Source: Massospora cicadina
Taxonomy: Eukaryota > Entomophthoromycota > Entomophthoromycetes > Entomophthorales > Entomophthoraceae
Length of the DNA stretch: 64,000 nucleotides
Reading direction: 5' to 3'
Assembly (NCBI GenBank): GCA_022478985.1
Contig: JAKSZP010012148.1
Location: 39,140 to 103,139 of the forward strand
Shown here: one piece after another, positions 40,801 through 51,721 of the stretch
Numbering within the stretch: the stretch's first letter is position 1
Layout: the number at the start of each line of letters is the position of its first letter
The notes under the pieces: model-generated
Told to the model about the DNA's origin: nothing
The model's database searches: none
The model's input: only the letters and a program-made list of their open reading frames with translations
Program-made: the position numbers and the translations under genes

Positions 40801-41715
40801 CTCCATAACAACTCTTGTGCGTGGGTTCAGGTTGGTGATAGATGCACCAAAACAAGTTGGTAGTTGGAGAAATTGACTTTTTTGTTGTAAATTTGGATAT
40901 TCTTGATTGTTGGGATTGTGGAATGAGGATGTGATCAATGCAGCTCATTGATATGAGCGCTCCCTCATGTATATCGGGCCATGTCATGTGGGGAAGGAGT
41001 GGTGATCTGGGGGGAGGGCATCCTGTAGGCCAAGGGATGCCTTCATGTGTGTGGAATTCAATGTGCCCCAGTGGGTATCCCCTGGGGTTAGGCCATTGGT
41101 CCGTGTTGGGGTTATCCTAGCAGTTAAAGCTGCCCAACAGGATGGTATCTGGTGGGAGGGTGAGTATTGGAATGGTTTCTAGAAATTGTTTTCTCTCAGC
41201 TGTGGTGCATGGTGAATAGATGCATGCTATCAAGATTGTTTCCTCTTGGCATGTGATCGTTGCCACCAGGATGCAGCTGTGAAGGTATGATGAGGAGTTT
41301 GTAATTTTTAATTTTTTGTTATTTTGGATGATCACCCCACAGTAAGACATCCATACCAATTGTGATGGTGAGACCCTGGCTGACCAGGATCCTTCTTCCC
41401 TTGTAGACAGTGGGTTTCTTGGATGACCAAGATGTCTACAAGGGATTTTTGCAGGAAGTACAGCTTTTTGGCTTGGGATGTTTGAGCCCTGGCTCTCACG
41501 ATGTTTAGAATCCTTATGACACTGAGGTGCCCACGGTGCCTCAGGAGCAGTTGGGAGGGCTCTCTGTCCCTAACCCACTGCAGCTCATTTGGCCATGCTC
41601 TGCGTCTGTACTCCAACTCTCTCAGTGACAATGTCAGTTCCCTTGATCTGACCTGATTTTTCGTGGGAATTGCAGTTTTTAGAATTTGCATTATCTTTTC
41701 CTGCACGTGTCTCAT
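37866..41715 (-). pseudogene. LINE-3 ORF2: endonuclease, reverse transcriptase, zinc-binding C-terminus
   Basis: The endonuclease (41540-40780) has RILNIVRARAQTSQAKKL, ILVIQETHCLQGKKD (catalytic Glu in QETH), ILIACIYSP, DTILLGSFNC and SMSCIDHILIP. The RT has PGPDGIPYKFYKKYFQQIAP, LANWRPIALSNTDTKSLTKI, QFGFIPGR and GLKQGDPLSPLLYNFSFDPL. Its intact FADD catalytic box is ILAFADDCMAGI at about 39475-39510, then KRKTEIILLGKY. The C-terminal half has GRVTVANSLILPILWYPAH, a CVVCGGRAP...HHRLETCPP zinc region and AMWTIHTIALDAFRG. Frame breaks fall near 41340, 40780, 39840, 39220, 38890 and 38390. The 5' part (41550-41715) has unconserved N-terminal residues. Confidence 0.9.
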
Positions 41716-41852
41716 GATGGTTCAATGCGGGGTGCTGATTGGGTACTGTAATTTTGCTGTTCAAATTTGGAGAATTGTGCACCACATTTTCGCCCATATT
41801 GCAGCACATTGTTCCTCAAAGTGTGCATGATTGATGTCACTTGGTGACTCAG

Positions 41853-42962
41853 TCAAGTTGCTATGAAAATTTTCAACCTGGGCATATTGTTCTGATTGGT
41901 TGGCTCAGTAATATCCAAAATGTCCTCTTGAATTTGTTCAGGTTCAATGGATGATTCCATGTGCACTGCCACCTTGGCCGCTGCCTGCTTGCAGGCTTTT
42001 TGTACCACTTTGCATTGTTTATGTGTAACTGGGTCCATGATGGAGTAAAGTCCATCTTCACCCCAGCGGAATGGATGGTGGCCATTGGTCATTCTGGCGA
42101 AGTTTTTGTTACTTTTGTCCGTGGCTTCCTCACAGTAGTCTGTTTTCATTAAGCCCTCCTTCATGGGTAATGCATGTTCCTTGTGTCCCAATAAACCGCA
42201 GTGGTTGTATATAAGTGGTGCGCGTTCCAGTGTGATTTGGAATGTGGATGACTATCCCCCATCTGCAAAATGAAACTCTGCTGTGTGGGGGATTCTTGAT
42301 AAGTCATCTTCCACTTCGGGGAATGGGTTGATCATGGCGATAGCTTTGCCTGTGCACAGGGTGGGCATCAGGCGAAATTGTTGTAATTCGAGTTGCATAA
42401 TTTCTCCATAGGCTATGAGCCCTTTGCGGAGCTCCTCCTCGATTACCTTATGGGGAAGATTGGTAGGGAGTGAGTCAAAGGAGATGAACAAAGTTTTTGC
42501 TTTGTTCCATCTGGTGCGCGCAGTGCGCACTATTCTTTTTCCCTTAGGAATAGTAATTTTGATGCAGACTTTTGCTGTGGCATCAGCTTCATCAGCTGTT
42601 TCAAAACCAATATTGATCTAGCTGCAGCCCATGTTGTTGGTGGTGACATATGCCGCGTGAGGGAAAAGGGAGGGCTTTACCTCACATGTTTTCTCCCGCA
42701 GGGTCAGGGACTCATCCCCAAAGAAGAGTCAGAGCCCGTGTTCCACCTTTGAAAGGGGTTGGCTACATTGGATGTACATGTATTGATCTTGTTTTATAGT
42801 AAATACCATAAACCTGGATGGTGTCTGAGTTTGTGGTTTCTTGGTGGATTGGGTTCCTGGTCCCCCTCCAGGGCGTTTCTTGCCCTTGGGTGCACAGTTT
42901 TGCGCACCTCTTGATGTGACACTCGCCCAGGTTGTATTAGGATTATTAATAAAATTGCCCAT
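41853..42962 (-). pseudogene. LINE-3 ORF1 protein
   Basis: The ATG is at 42960-42962, chosen because MGNFINNPNTTWASVTSRGA matches the N-termini of the other copies (TWA-V). A basic Lys/Pro/Gly/Gln segment follows. An RRM-like core then reads TRWNKAKTLFISFDSLPTNL, EEELRKGLIAYGEIMQLELQ and LCTGKAIAMINPF. The zinc knuckle has decayed (NHCGLLGHKEHALPM, with C-terminal Cys replaced by Leu). PFRWGEDGLYSIMDPVTHKQ and an acidic end follow. Single breaks lie near 42730, 42600 and 42250. The role is RNA chaperone or coat for the LINE particle (family knowledge). Confidence 0.85.
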
Positions 42963-43062
42963 CTCTCCTGTGTGGTTATCAAAAATTGCTGTTCAAATTG
43001 CATCATAGCAGCTAAAGTGATTGTTATGGGAAAGAAAAGCCTATTTCCCCATCCTCTATGTA

Positions 43063-43392
43063 AATTTTTCTAATTTACTGAAATGGTGTTTGGGAAAATC
43101 ACAGAGAAGGCCTCCCCCAATTTTCTCATGACCCAAGGGAGGTATCGCCAACCATAATTCTAAGGCTGTGCTCAAGGGAGGACAAGGGTTGGGAGTGTTC
43201 AATTTTTGTGAAAGCGCCCATTTTTTGCAGGAATTGCAAAACTCAGGGTGCGGCGCTATGCTCACCCTTTTTCAGGGGAGGTTGTCCCAACGTACTGCTG
43301 GGGCAATTTTCTCCAACAGGTTGGGTGGGTTTAGGGCCTTTTGTGCTAGCCACTTTTGCCCAACTGGTGTTGGTGCGGGCAGATCTACTCAT
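43063..43392 (-). pseudogene. LINE-2 ORF1, N-terminal part
   Basis: The ATG is at 43390-43392. The reading MSRSARTNTSWAKVASTKGP has the family TWA-V start motif. It is Pro/Lys-rich (LGQPPLKKG) and runs, with stops, to KIYIEDG, which joins GWVDVRF at 37813 when LINE-3 and one target copy are removed. The join is exact, which confirms both the nesting and the frame. Confidence 0.8.
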
Positions 43393-43486
43393 TTTCCTAG
43401 TTGATTGTCAAATTTGGATAATTTGTGGAGAATTAAGTTACTAATAGTGATAGTAACAGGAAATATAAAGCAAGAGGAGTCACTTA

Positions 43487-43739
43487 CATTTATCATAAAT
43501 GATATGTTAGTGATGTGATATGTGCATGAGGGACTTTGTAAAAAAATTAGGCTTCTAATTTATAATTAGAGTTAGCTCTAATTATGGTAAAAAAGATAAT
43601 GAATACAAATATCAGATCTCACTAATGATTTTGAGGAAGAGGAGAAGTATGAGATTGAGGATCTGGTTTTTGGTGAAAGTCAAACCTGCATTGATGCAGC
43701 AAAAATCTCTTTTTATCCTCAATTATCCTGAAACCTGCT
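43487..43739. other. AT-rich spacer between LINE-2 and hL-5
   Basis: No gene is supported. A short acidic reading (FEEEEKYEIEDLVFGE, about 43630-43680) may be the decayed linker of the hL-5 ORF1-like protein, which would extend hL-5 leftwards. Confidence 0.4.
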
Positions 43740-44106
43740 AGTGCATCAAGTCATTTACTTGTGTGCCTGCTCTCATCACTTTTGCTGAGCATCAACTTGC
43801 TCAATACGTTGAGGCAATGGACACCACCATCCTCATTAACGAAGAAAACCCACAATTATACCTCCTTCTTCCACATGTTGCTGATGCTCCCACCCCAATG
43901 CTGTCCGCCATGGTCCACCATCTAAAGCGGGCACTGGACAAAAGTTTCCCCAAAGCTTCTTCACCTTCTGATATGGATTCCTAGGCTGTTAGCTGAGGTG
44001 CCATATTAGGATTTTTTATTTCTAATAATCCCTTTATCTGACCCATTTTGCAAATAAAGATGCGTGGTGGCTCCCCCTTTTGGGTTGGGCACTACTAGTG
44101 CTAAAA
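43740..44106 (+). mobile_element. hL-5: half-LINE 3' fragment
   Basis: The open frame to 43984 reads VPALITFAEHQLAQYVEAMD, then LYLLLPHVADAPTPMLSAMV and HHLKRALDKSF. This is the C-terminal helical domain of the half-LINE protein (compare FLLHVENNLTEYIDAL in hL-2). Its non-coding end AATAAAGATGCGTGG, GGTTGGGCAC and ACTAGTGCTAAAAA is shared with hL-4, forming a second half-LINE subfamily. The left limit is uncertain. Confidence 0.65.
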
Positions 44107-44115
44107 AAGTACAAA

Positions 44116-44375
44116 TTTCAGATGTAATTATTTTTTGAGGTAGGCCAATCTGGGTAATATACCTCCACAACTATTGATATTGAAGTGAAAACCAAAATCA
44201 ATGGGAAAAGATGATAAATCCTGATTAGCCTCCATAAATGGCGTTCTGATGGGCTAGGAATGTCATGGAGCATGCTGATAATAATAATTCAGGCCTGGAT
44301 CTCAGGATGAGTGAACACCTAAATCTTCAACCAGACTACCACTGGTACAGCCATTTATATTTTAGTATGTAATGA
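44116..44375 (-). mobile_element. SINE-N: tRNA-derived SINE with LINE tail
   Basis: The element body is about 44131-44359. Flanks TTTCAGATGTAATTA (44116-44130) and TTTTAGTATGTAATGA (44360-44375) are an imperfect duplication. The tail on its strand is CCCAGATTGGCCTACCTC then AAAAAAT. The body shares AGCCCATCAGAACGCC-like and CCTCCATAAATGG-like sequence with SINE-L. The head (TACCAGTGGTAG, GAGATCCAGGCCTG) is tRNA-like but different from the SINE-L head. Confidence 0.7.
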
Positions 44376-45329
44376 AATTAGGGCATACATAAACACCATC
44401 CAAAGATTCACAAAATTGAAAAACATACCCACCTGATGTTTAGTTAACTTATCTAACTCACAATTAAACTTGGATTTTTTGAGAGTTGATATCTAACTAG
44501 AAGTAGTGCAAAGGAAAAATGGAGTGACAGCTATACCTGTTTGAGACTGCAACTCTATATGCTCACTGAATGGAGAACTGGGACTAAGCGCACTACTGTC
44601 AGAAATACTTCACAATTCGGTCACAGAGGATCAACATTCTAAATAATTGCTGTTACCAACTCAGATCCATCTTGTCTAGTTGGATTGGTATTGAATTTTA
44701 TAGTGAGAACATTTATTCCACTGCAATCTGGCTTGGCACAAAGGCAACAAATCCTCTAGTGAAAAGCAGGTTGCGCCCATGACCAGGCGAAATATGGCCA
44801 GTTCCATTAAGTATGAAATGGTTTTACACCTTTACCTCTCAGGGATAGTCTCATTTGCAATAACAATGTGGGGAAGAGAGGATGGGGATTTTGAGTCTGA
44901 GAATGCCTTAATTGATTTACTCTTGCTAGTTAATGATTTATTACTGGTGGCAGAACTCAAACTGGTGGAGGGAACTTCTCAGGGGCAAGCACTGCGCACC
45001 TTCCACTGGCGATGTTTCTGATTACTGCCACCTCCTGACACACCTCCAAAATTTTTCTTACTAACAATTGGATGGTGAACATAGGAGGAAGAGGCGCGAT
45101 TCTTAGGGTTACGCCATTAACCACCTCTCATCTACCACTTGGGTCAAATTGTCAAGGGTGACAAGAGGGTTGGCCGCCAGTTTCTTCCCCTTCTTGGTCT
45201 GAAATGTGAATTACTCCCAATTCAGCCACAAGGGTTTATTACTCAAGGCTTAGATTGCCCTTCCCTTGTTGAACTGGGGGAGCAGCCCACCAGGAACCTG
45301 AGCAAGTGTGACATTCTTGTGCACCTTTG
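44376..45329 (-). other. probable 3' remainder of Ty3-3, decayed
   Basis: No clear domain. The stretch lies downstream of the Ty3-3 chromodomain remnant on the element strand and is where an untranslated region and 3' LTR would fall. No second LTR copy is present in the window to confirm it. Scattered short frames only. Confidence 0.35.
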
Positions 45330-46718
45330 ATTTATTGCTAAGGTGGTGACAATCTTCTGAGGGTGCGTGGAGCATCTAGATAGGCGATGTGGAAGGCCTC
45401 CACTAATCCAAAGCAATTAGCGCAATTGCAGGCACTCATTAAGCTTTTTTAGAAAGAATAATCCCTTCTAGGCCACCAATTATTGCACTGAGCAACATGA
45501 TTTCCATTACGCCATAATGGCATCACTTCTTCTTCCAAGCCCTCTATTACTACTAGTTCTGGAACAGTGGGTGCCTTATACTTGAATGGGGAAACTAGGA
45601 AGCATGAAAGAACGGGTGCTGCTTCCAGTGTGCAGAAAAGACTAACGGGAAGGCCCTGTTGCCTAAATCCTACTCCACCATGTGATGATCAGAATGCTTA
45701 CTTGCAAACTTCCATGAGGGACCTTCAAATGAAGGTATTGCATACCTAGAATAATTTGTAACCCCACCATAACTTTATGGGTGGGAAGGCAATTGTGATC
45801 TGCAAACTGCTTGTAGTCGCTTATTGCCTTCATCAGGCTCTCCCAGACCAGAAATTGGTACTCCATATCTGCTGCAGCTGCTCCTCAGCGGCAGGTACTA
45901 TGGGCAAGGACTAGAGCAATACGAAATGAGGGGTTATACTTCAGGGTAGCTTTGTATATTGGAGAACACCAACAACAAATGTGTGGTATTATTTATTAAA
46001 ACTGCACCATTGGAAGATAGGAGGACCATTATTCTGCATGGAGGAGGCATAGCAATGGATGTACTGTTTGAATACCTGGTTTCTTGTTCTGTCTGCCCAT
46101 CTGACTGAGGATGATATGCCATGGACTGGCATGGCTGGATCTCTCAAGATAGCTAAAATTGACAGTCCAAAACTGAGCCATAAACTGCAGCCTCAGTCAC
46201 TCACCACCTCCTGGGATATGCTGAACATCAAGAAAACATGTCAGACAAAAAGCTTGAACATCTCCTTAGAAGTAAGGATGGACATACGTGGAATAAAAAG
46301 GGGAGAATTTTTGTAAAGTGGTCCATGCCACAATAATTGAATTGAACCTATTGGAATGGGGGAGCTAAACTATAAAGTCAATGGATATTGAGGTCCACAG
46401 ACCCTGAGCCTGCTGTAGGGGATGGAGGAGACCATTTCTACCCAATGTATCTGGCTTAGCGTGCACGCATTTTATGGAATTATGATACACACTGGTAAAT
46501 AATTAGAGATGCCTGGCCAGTTGAACGTTCAGTTTATATTATTGAGGCTTTTTGTGCCTGGGGTGACCCATCACTATGGGATCATGATGAGTGGAAATTA
46601 TATCATTCTGGAGTTGTGGGAGGCATCTAAGCCTAACCATGAAACATATGATATACTTTACTACTGAGTAATGAGTACGCTTGTGGCTTAGCGCACCCAA
46701 CTGGTTGAACAGCTAAAA
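45330..46718 (-). pseudogene. Ty3-3 integrase with chromodomain remnant (split by Ty3-2)
   Basis: On the minus strand the reading runs from HHDPIVMGHPRHKKPQYY (zinc region) through KPDTLGRNGLLHPLQQAQGL, WTSISIDFIV and AYHPQSDGQTE (core) to APTVPELVVIEGLEEEV. It ends in LVEAFHIAYLDAP, matching the end of a chromodomain, so Ty3-3 was also a chromovirus. The core carries many frame shifts and stops. The upstream RT and RNase H of the same element lie at 59165-60045, beyond Ty3-2. Confidence 0.78.
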
Positions 46719-46723
46719 CCCTC

Positions 46724-47777
46724 TATCAAGAAATTGTTATGACTGGCTGATAAGCCATGATTAGTTTGGCGGATTGTATTTTAGTTGCTTAAGTGAGCCT
46801 CAATATTTGGGTAGTAAATTATTTTAATTTGAAGTGAGTCAACAGAGGCAATAGTATTTTGGAAAATAGAGTGAATTTTGTCAGAGCAACAATGATGAGA
46901 CAAAACCAAAAAAGTTCCAACAAATAAATAATAGCTAAGCTGAAGGGTCAGAACTGATTAAAGAGATGAAGATATGAGTGGAAGGTGAAGAGAAGAAAAT
47001 GGGATTTTTAATTAGGGAAAAGAGAACAGAAAGTAGGGAAAAAGAGGAGCCAGCAGTAGAAGACTGCTAATTATATACAGTAGGACACCCATATATCAAA
47101 TTTGATGGTAAAGAAAGTAAATAGATTATAGAAATTTTGATGTACAAAAACCTGTTTCTTATTATAATTTGTAGGTTAGGAAAAAGCACTGGAATTTGAT
47201 AAGATATCATGTATATGCCTCCATACTATTAAAACGACATTTTGGTAATAAATAAATGATAACAAAAATAAAGACTGACTAAAACTGAGTTAATCTTACT
47301 CCTTAAAACGTTCAGTACAACAAAATGATGAGATACTGTAATTCATGGGAATATTTGTTATAGATTGAGGGAGGAAAAACATGAGCAGTGTCATGTGATC
47401 AACTGACTAATCCAGACCAGTCTATTTTAATTTTTAGCAATGTGGAATCATAGATAATTTTCCCCTCATTTCTAAAGTTACAAAGTTTTATATATAGAAT
47501 TTTTTTACAATGGAAATTATTTAATATTGAAATTTTCTGGGGCACAAAAAATTGATAAATGGAGATTTTAGATAAAAGGAAGTCCAATATACAGAGGTCC
47601 TACTGTATAATAAGGCAAATAAAGGAGTATTGCAGAAGCAATTGCTTCCTATAACTAAAAGCTATTGTAATTTATTGAGGGTTAGAGATCTCCATATTGT
47701 CAATTCATTGCTCATTGGGTTCAACCCTGTACAAACCATTAAGCAGTTCACAAACCCTTTTGATGAAACCTATAATA
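46724..47777 (+). repeat. Ty3-2 5' LTR (split by a MITE)
   Basis: It aligns with 58645-59159 once the MITE at 47076-47607 is removed, giving about 522 bp. Shared blocks include ATGACTGG.TGATAAGCCAT, GAGTCAACAGAGGCAATAGT and CAATTTATTGAGGGTT-like sequence. The starting TG is mutated (TATCAAG for TGTTGAG). Confidence 0.9.
47074..47609. mobile_element. pogo/Tigger-like MITE inside the Ty3-2 5' LTR
   Basis: The element body is 47076-47607 (532 bp), with terminal inverted repeats TACAGTAGGAC/GTCCTACTGTA extended imperfectly (TACAGTAGGACCTCTGTATA on the right-end strand). TA is duplicated on both sides (47074-47075, 47608-47609). The CAGTAGGAC start and TA target are typical of pogo-type Tc1/mariner relatives. 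It encodes no transposase; a 62-codon minus frame at 47399-47587 is incidental. Confidence 0.85.
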
Positions 47778-47778
47778 G

Positions 47779-47796
47779 TGGTGCTCACTACAGGGG
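47779..47796 (+). other. Ty3-2 primer-binding-site candidate
   Basis: TGGTGCTCACTACAGGG follows the 5' LTR after a single base. TGG at this position is expected for pairing with the CCA end of a tRNA primer. The primer tRNA is not identified. Confidence 0.5.
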
Positions 47797-47839
47797 CCCA
47801 TTGATCAACACACCAAAAGCTTTATATTCTTCAAGCAAT

Positions 47840-49260
47840 AGCGCAACAGGCTTCATTTGATGGGGCACTACCCCAATTTATTGAGTTATCCCAATACGCA
47901 GAACTAAAACTTATCTTGGATACATTACTCCAAACTCAAAAAGTGCTTTTTCAAGAAAATAAGGGTATATTGGATCAGCTTGACAAGATCTTCAACCAAC
48001 TGCACCTGGTTGGTTACCAAGCTAGCCAACTTTCTGACTGCTTGGATGACACTACCAATCGGCTACACTGCACAGAAAGCAAACTAAATAAGGTTGCTAG
48101 TGAGAAGAGGTCTGCATTGACAAGCTGCCCCTGTTTAACCTCAATGAAAACATACATGATTCTTCAAATAGTTTAAATTTGCAGTGGAGGGGGTTTTATA
48201 TTGGCATAAGGCTAAATTTGTTGATTTCTTCTCTGGATGTTGAGAGTGCTGAACAGGTTATATGTTATCTTAAGAATAGCACTGTAAGATATCAGGATGT
48301 AAAGTAAATTGTGCTTCACTGTTTGGGGTGTGGCAAAGATGGTGCAGCGTAAGGATGACTTTTTTACAATACAATTTCAATAGAACGAGTCTTTGATGGA
48401 GTTTGTGGAGCTATTTACATCTGAAGCTCACATGCTAATGGGAGCAGATTTTGACCAATGAGGATGTGGGCATTGCAATGATGGTAGCTGTTAAGCCATA
48501 TTAGGAGCTGTATAATGCTATGGCCCAAGTTCTTCAGGAAGACGTGACAATATTGCAAATAATCAATTATTTACGCTGACTATCTATCACTTTTAGTGCT
48601 CTCAACTTGGAAAAAAAAGCCCCTGTGACTGCTACCAAATCCCCATCAGAAAATGGACAACAATGACTCAATTATAATACATTAGGTAATACTCATCTAC
48701 TTAACACTTTTCAGGTCCTTTCCGTCCTCCTTATACTCAAATGGCTCATCCTCAGCCAAATTTCAATCCATCATTTAACTTTTGACATGGACCTTCAGGT
48801 GTGATAAAGAGATGAGAGCCAATTAAAAATGCTTGTTTCCCATGCGGCCAAAGAGGCCATTATGCACTAGTTGTCTTGGCAAACTGCATGTTCATGTAGT
48901 GCCGTCCACACTGATCAAACAGGGAAAGTTTGAGTGGAGTAGAGATGGGACGCTCTACCTCCACTAATCCAATTTATTTTATCAGATGATCCCAATGAGT
49001 TGCTTTGCATTGGTCCCGGTACTCACTCTGATGACTTATTATATTAATAAACTTTCCACAATGTCTCAGTCCCAACTCAAGAGAGAGACCAGAATAATAC
49101 AGATTCAGAGTTTTGCTGAGATGTACAGAAACTGTACGCCTGGTAAATCCTTGAGAGAAATGGCATAGGCGAAGTCAGACCCTCAATGGATGTCACCACC
49201 ATTGAGGGAGTAAAAGTTGCAATTCCAGTAGAGAAAATTGCCCAGGAGTATCCTCATGTT
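47840..49260 (+). pseudogene. Ty3-2 gag
   Basis: An N-terminal helical frame (47916-48176; FQENKGILDQLDKIFNQLHL) and scattered later frames lead to a zinc knuckle at about 48834-48875. The knuckle is CFPCGQRGHYALV with the last Cys replaced by Val (C-x2-C-x4-H-x4-V). Gag would form the particle and bind element RNA. The reading stops repeatedly, and LINE-4 cuts it from protease at 49281. Confidence 0.7.
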
Positions 49261-51721
49261 GGCGCCAGTATAATCACTTTTTTTTATTTGGGGAAGGTTG
49301 ACCAGGGGACATGCAATTTCGATACAATGAGGATGAATAATAATAAAATGTGAATAATTAAGAACGCCCCAGAGGGTTCATAGCCCCTCCTATTGCTTCC
49401 AGGACCACCAAGTTTAGGACGATAGGGGGAGATTTATGCTGATTTATCCTTAGATGCAGCATGAGTGAAGGAATGAGTCAATATTTAGGAACCATATGGG
49501 GAACCATGAAGTATTTATCCTTCTGTTGCATGGGGTCATGTTTCCAAACAACTATGCTTGGAAATGTTTTAATAAATGTTAGTTAAAACAATTGTTGACT
49601 TCTTGGAGGGTAGGCGATGCTCCTGTAAATGAATCAAATACTATAGTATGGATTGTCCATAGTGCTATTACTACTATTAACGCCTTTAAAGATGGATGAA
49701 TAGGTGACTCCATGTTGAGAGCAAACATGTTCCTAGCTAAACTAAATGATTGTCCTTTGTCTTGAGGAAATAAGTGCATCACCTCTTTCCAGATAGCTAC
49801 TGATGTTGGACATTGTTATAGGCGGTGTACTAAGCTTTATATTGGTCACATATTGTGCATGAAGAGTGGGCAGCGTTTGATCAATCTGTTGTGCAATACA
49901 CTCTCTGCATGAATATCCATAAATGTGCCCAGATCCTGTGTTGTAGTTTTGAGTGGTGTATGTATCTCCAGACCATTCTTTGGGTCTCCAGACTGTATGG
50001 TATGTCCATATGATCCAGGTAATTAATCCTGGCATTGATATTTGAATTTCAGTTTATTATGCTATCTGTAACTATTTGGCCATTAACTTACTGTCTGTGA
50101 GTTATCCTTGGGTGGCCTCAGTGACTGCTCTGGACACTTATGTAAAATTTCCACTCTGCTCTTCTCATGGCTAAAAAGTATTCATTTAAATTGTACAGGA
50201 GTGCCATGCGGTCCTGCAGCGGTTGGGTGAGATACCAGATACTTAATCAATGAGTTTGGATTATTTGGATCTCAAAATCAGAGCGCTCATGCAAAATTAA
50301 ATCTTGCTGCTCTATCCCAATGTATGTCTTGAAGGTCTGGATAGTCACCTGAGCTATCCAAGATCCTAGTATATGGGTCATTTGCTCTACATAATTAGTT
50401 ATCCCCATGCCTCCATTCCTCCTAGGGCCAAATAGAGTTTTAAGGCGCACATGGGCTTTATGGTTAGACAAAATCCATCCATTTATTAAGGCATATATTG
50501 TGAAAAAAGGACGGTGAAAAAGCAATTGCTTGAGCTGTAAACCATATAATTGATAATATCATGGAATTGGCTATCACAACTCGTCAATTCAGACATGTTT
50601 GATGTCCATGCAAGGAAGCAATGCGTTTGTTATTTTATCTAGAAGGTGATTTTCCATCATGGTGTTGGCGTAACCCTCTGCCTCTAACCATATCCCCAAG
50701 TGGCGGACAGGTCCAGCTGCCAGCTATGTAGTGAAGGGAAGTTCCAGTGGGGTAATTGATGATCTTCACCTCCTAGGTCAGGTGAGGAGTCTTGATGCTG
50801 TATTGATCTGCTGACCCAAGGTGGATGGCGTCCAATGGGTCTGATATTTTCCCAGGAGTATAATTTCAGTTTTTACAGTATTAAGTTAGGCGTTGCTAAT
50901 AAATGAGTATTCTTGTATTATTTCTTAATTATGTGAGCATCCTGGTTGTTGGATATACCCACCACACAGTCATCAGCAAAAGCCATCTTTTTGACTGGTG
51001 GTTGGCCATAGTTGTTGATTCCATTGATGGAATTTTTAACCAGATTATGAAATCAAGACTAAGCTTATATAGTAGAGGGCTTAGAGGGTCCCCTTGTCAA
51101 GTTCCCTATGTGGAAAAACTAGGTTAGTTAGAAAACCTGCTCCGCGCACATCCATGGTGGGGGACTCTGTGAACAACATCACCAAATTTATGAACCTATT
51201 TGGAAGTTTTATTTTTTTAGCAGGCCCTGAGATAAGTACAGTTCATTCTGTCAGATGCCTTCTGTTGACCTAAAAAGATAAGCGCTTCAGAGGCTTTAAA
51301 TTGGCAGACTTTGCAACTGAGTGAGTATTGTTCCAAAGAATATTCCTGTAATAAATCCATATTGTGATAGGGATATCACATCAGTTGCAATTTCCCCTAA
51401 ACTTTTTGGCCATAAATTTTGTGAATATTTTAGTGTCAGTATTAGTTAGGGAGATTGGGCGCCAATTTGATAGGTCTAGTCTATCTCCTTTCAGTGAATA
51501 GAGTGACAGTGTATGCTTCTTTACCTCCAGGTAGAAGGCATGTTTCTATAATACACTTTATTAATGGAAGCTAAAAGAGTACTATATATGTTAGTATTTT
51601 TTTATAAAATTTGTAGGGAAGCCCATTAGGTCCAGGTCATTTCCCTGAGGCGCACCATGTACTGCTTCCCATAATTCCTCACGCAATATTAGGTTGATTA
51701 AAGTATTTGTTTAGGCCATGG

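Larger units (their letters stand above)
37814..43062 (-). mobile_element. LINE-3: full-length LINE nested in LINE-2 ORF1
   Basis: The element body is 37829-43047, flanked by perfect CCCATCCTCTATGTA (37814-37828 and 43048-43062). The 5' start on its strand is GAAATAGGCTTTTCTTTCCC. The tail is TTGGTAATGCCCGTCCCCTG then GTTGGCTTGCCTCAGTC. It is 5.2 kb with both ORFs. The perfect duplication and longer open stretches show it is younger than its host. Confidence 0.94.
32820..43486 (-). mobile_element. LINE-2: full-length LINE with LINE-3 nested inside
   Basis: The element body is 32835-43471, flanked by AAGAGGAGTTACTTA (32820-32834) and AAGAGGAGTCACTTA (43472-43486). LINE-3 with its duplicated target lies at 37829-43062; without it LINE-2 is about 5.4 kb. 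The 5' start on its strand is GCTTTATATTTCCTG followed by TTACTATCAC. The 3' tail is AGTCCCCTGGTCAGCCATCC then TCAAATAAATAAA. The order is ORF1 then ORF2. Confidence 0.92.
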
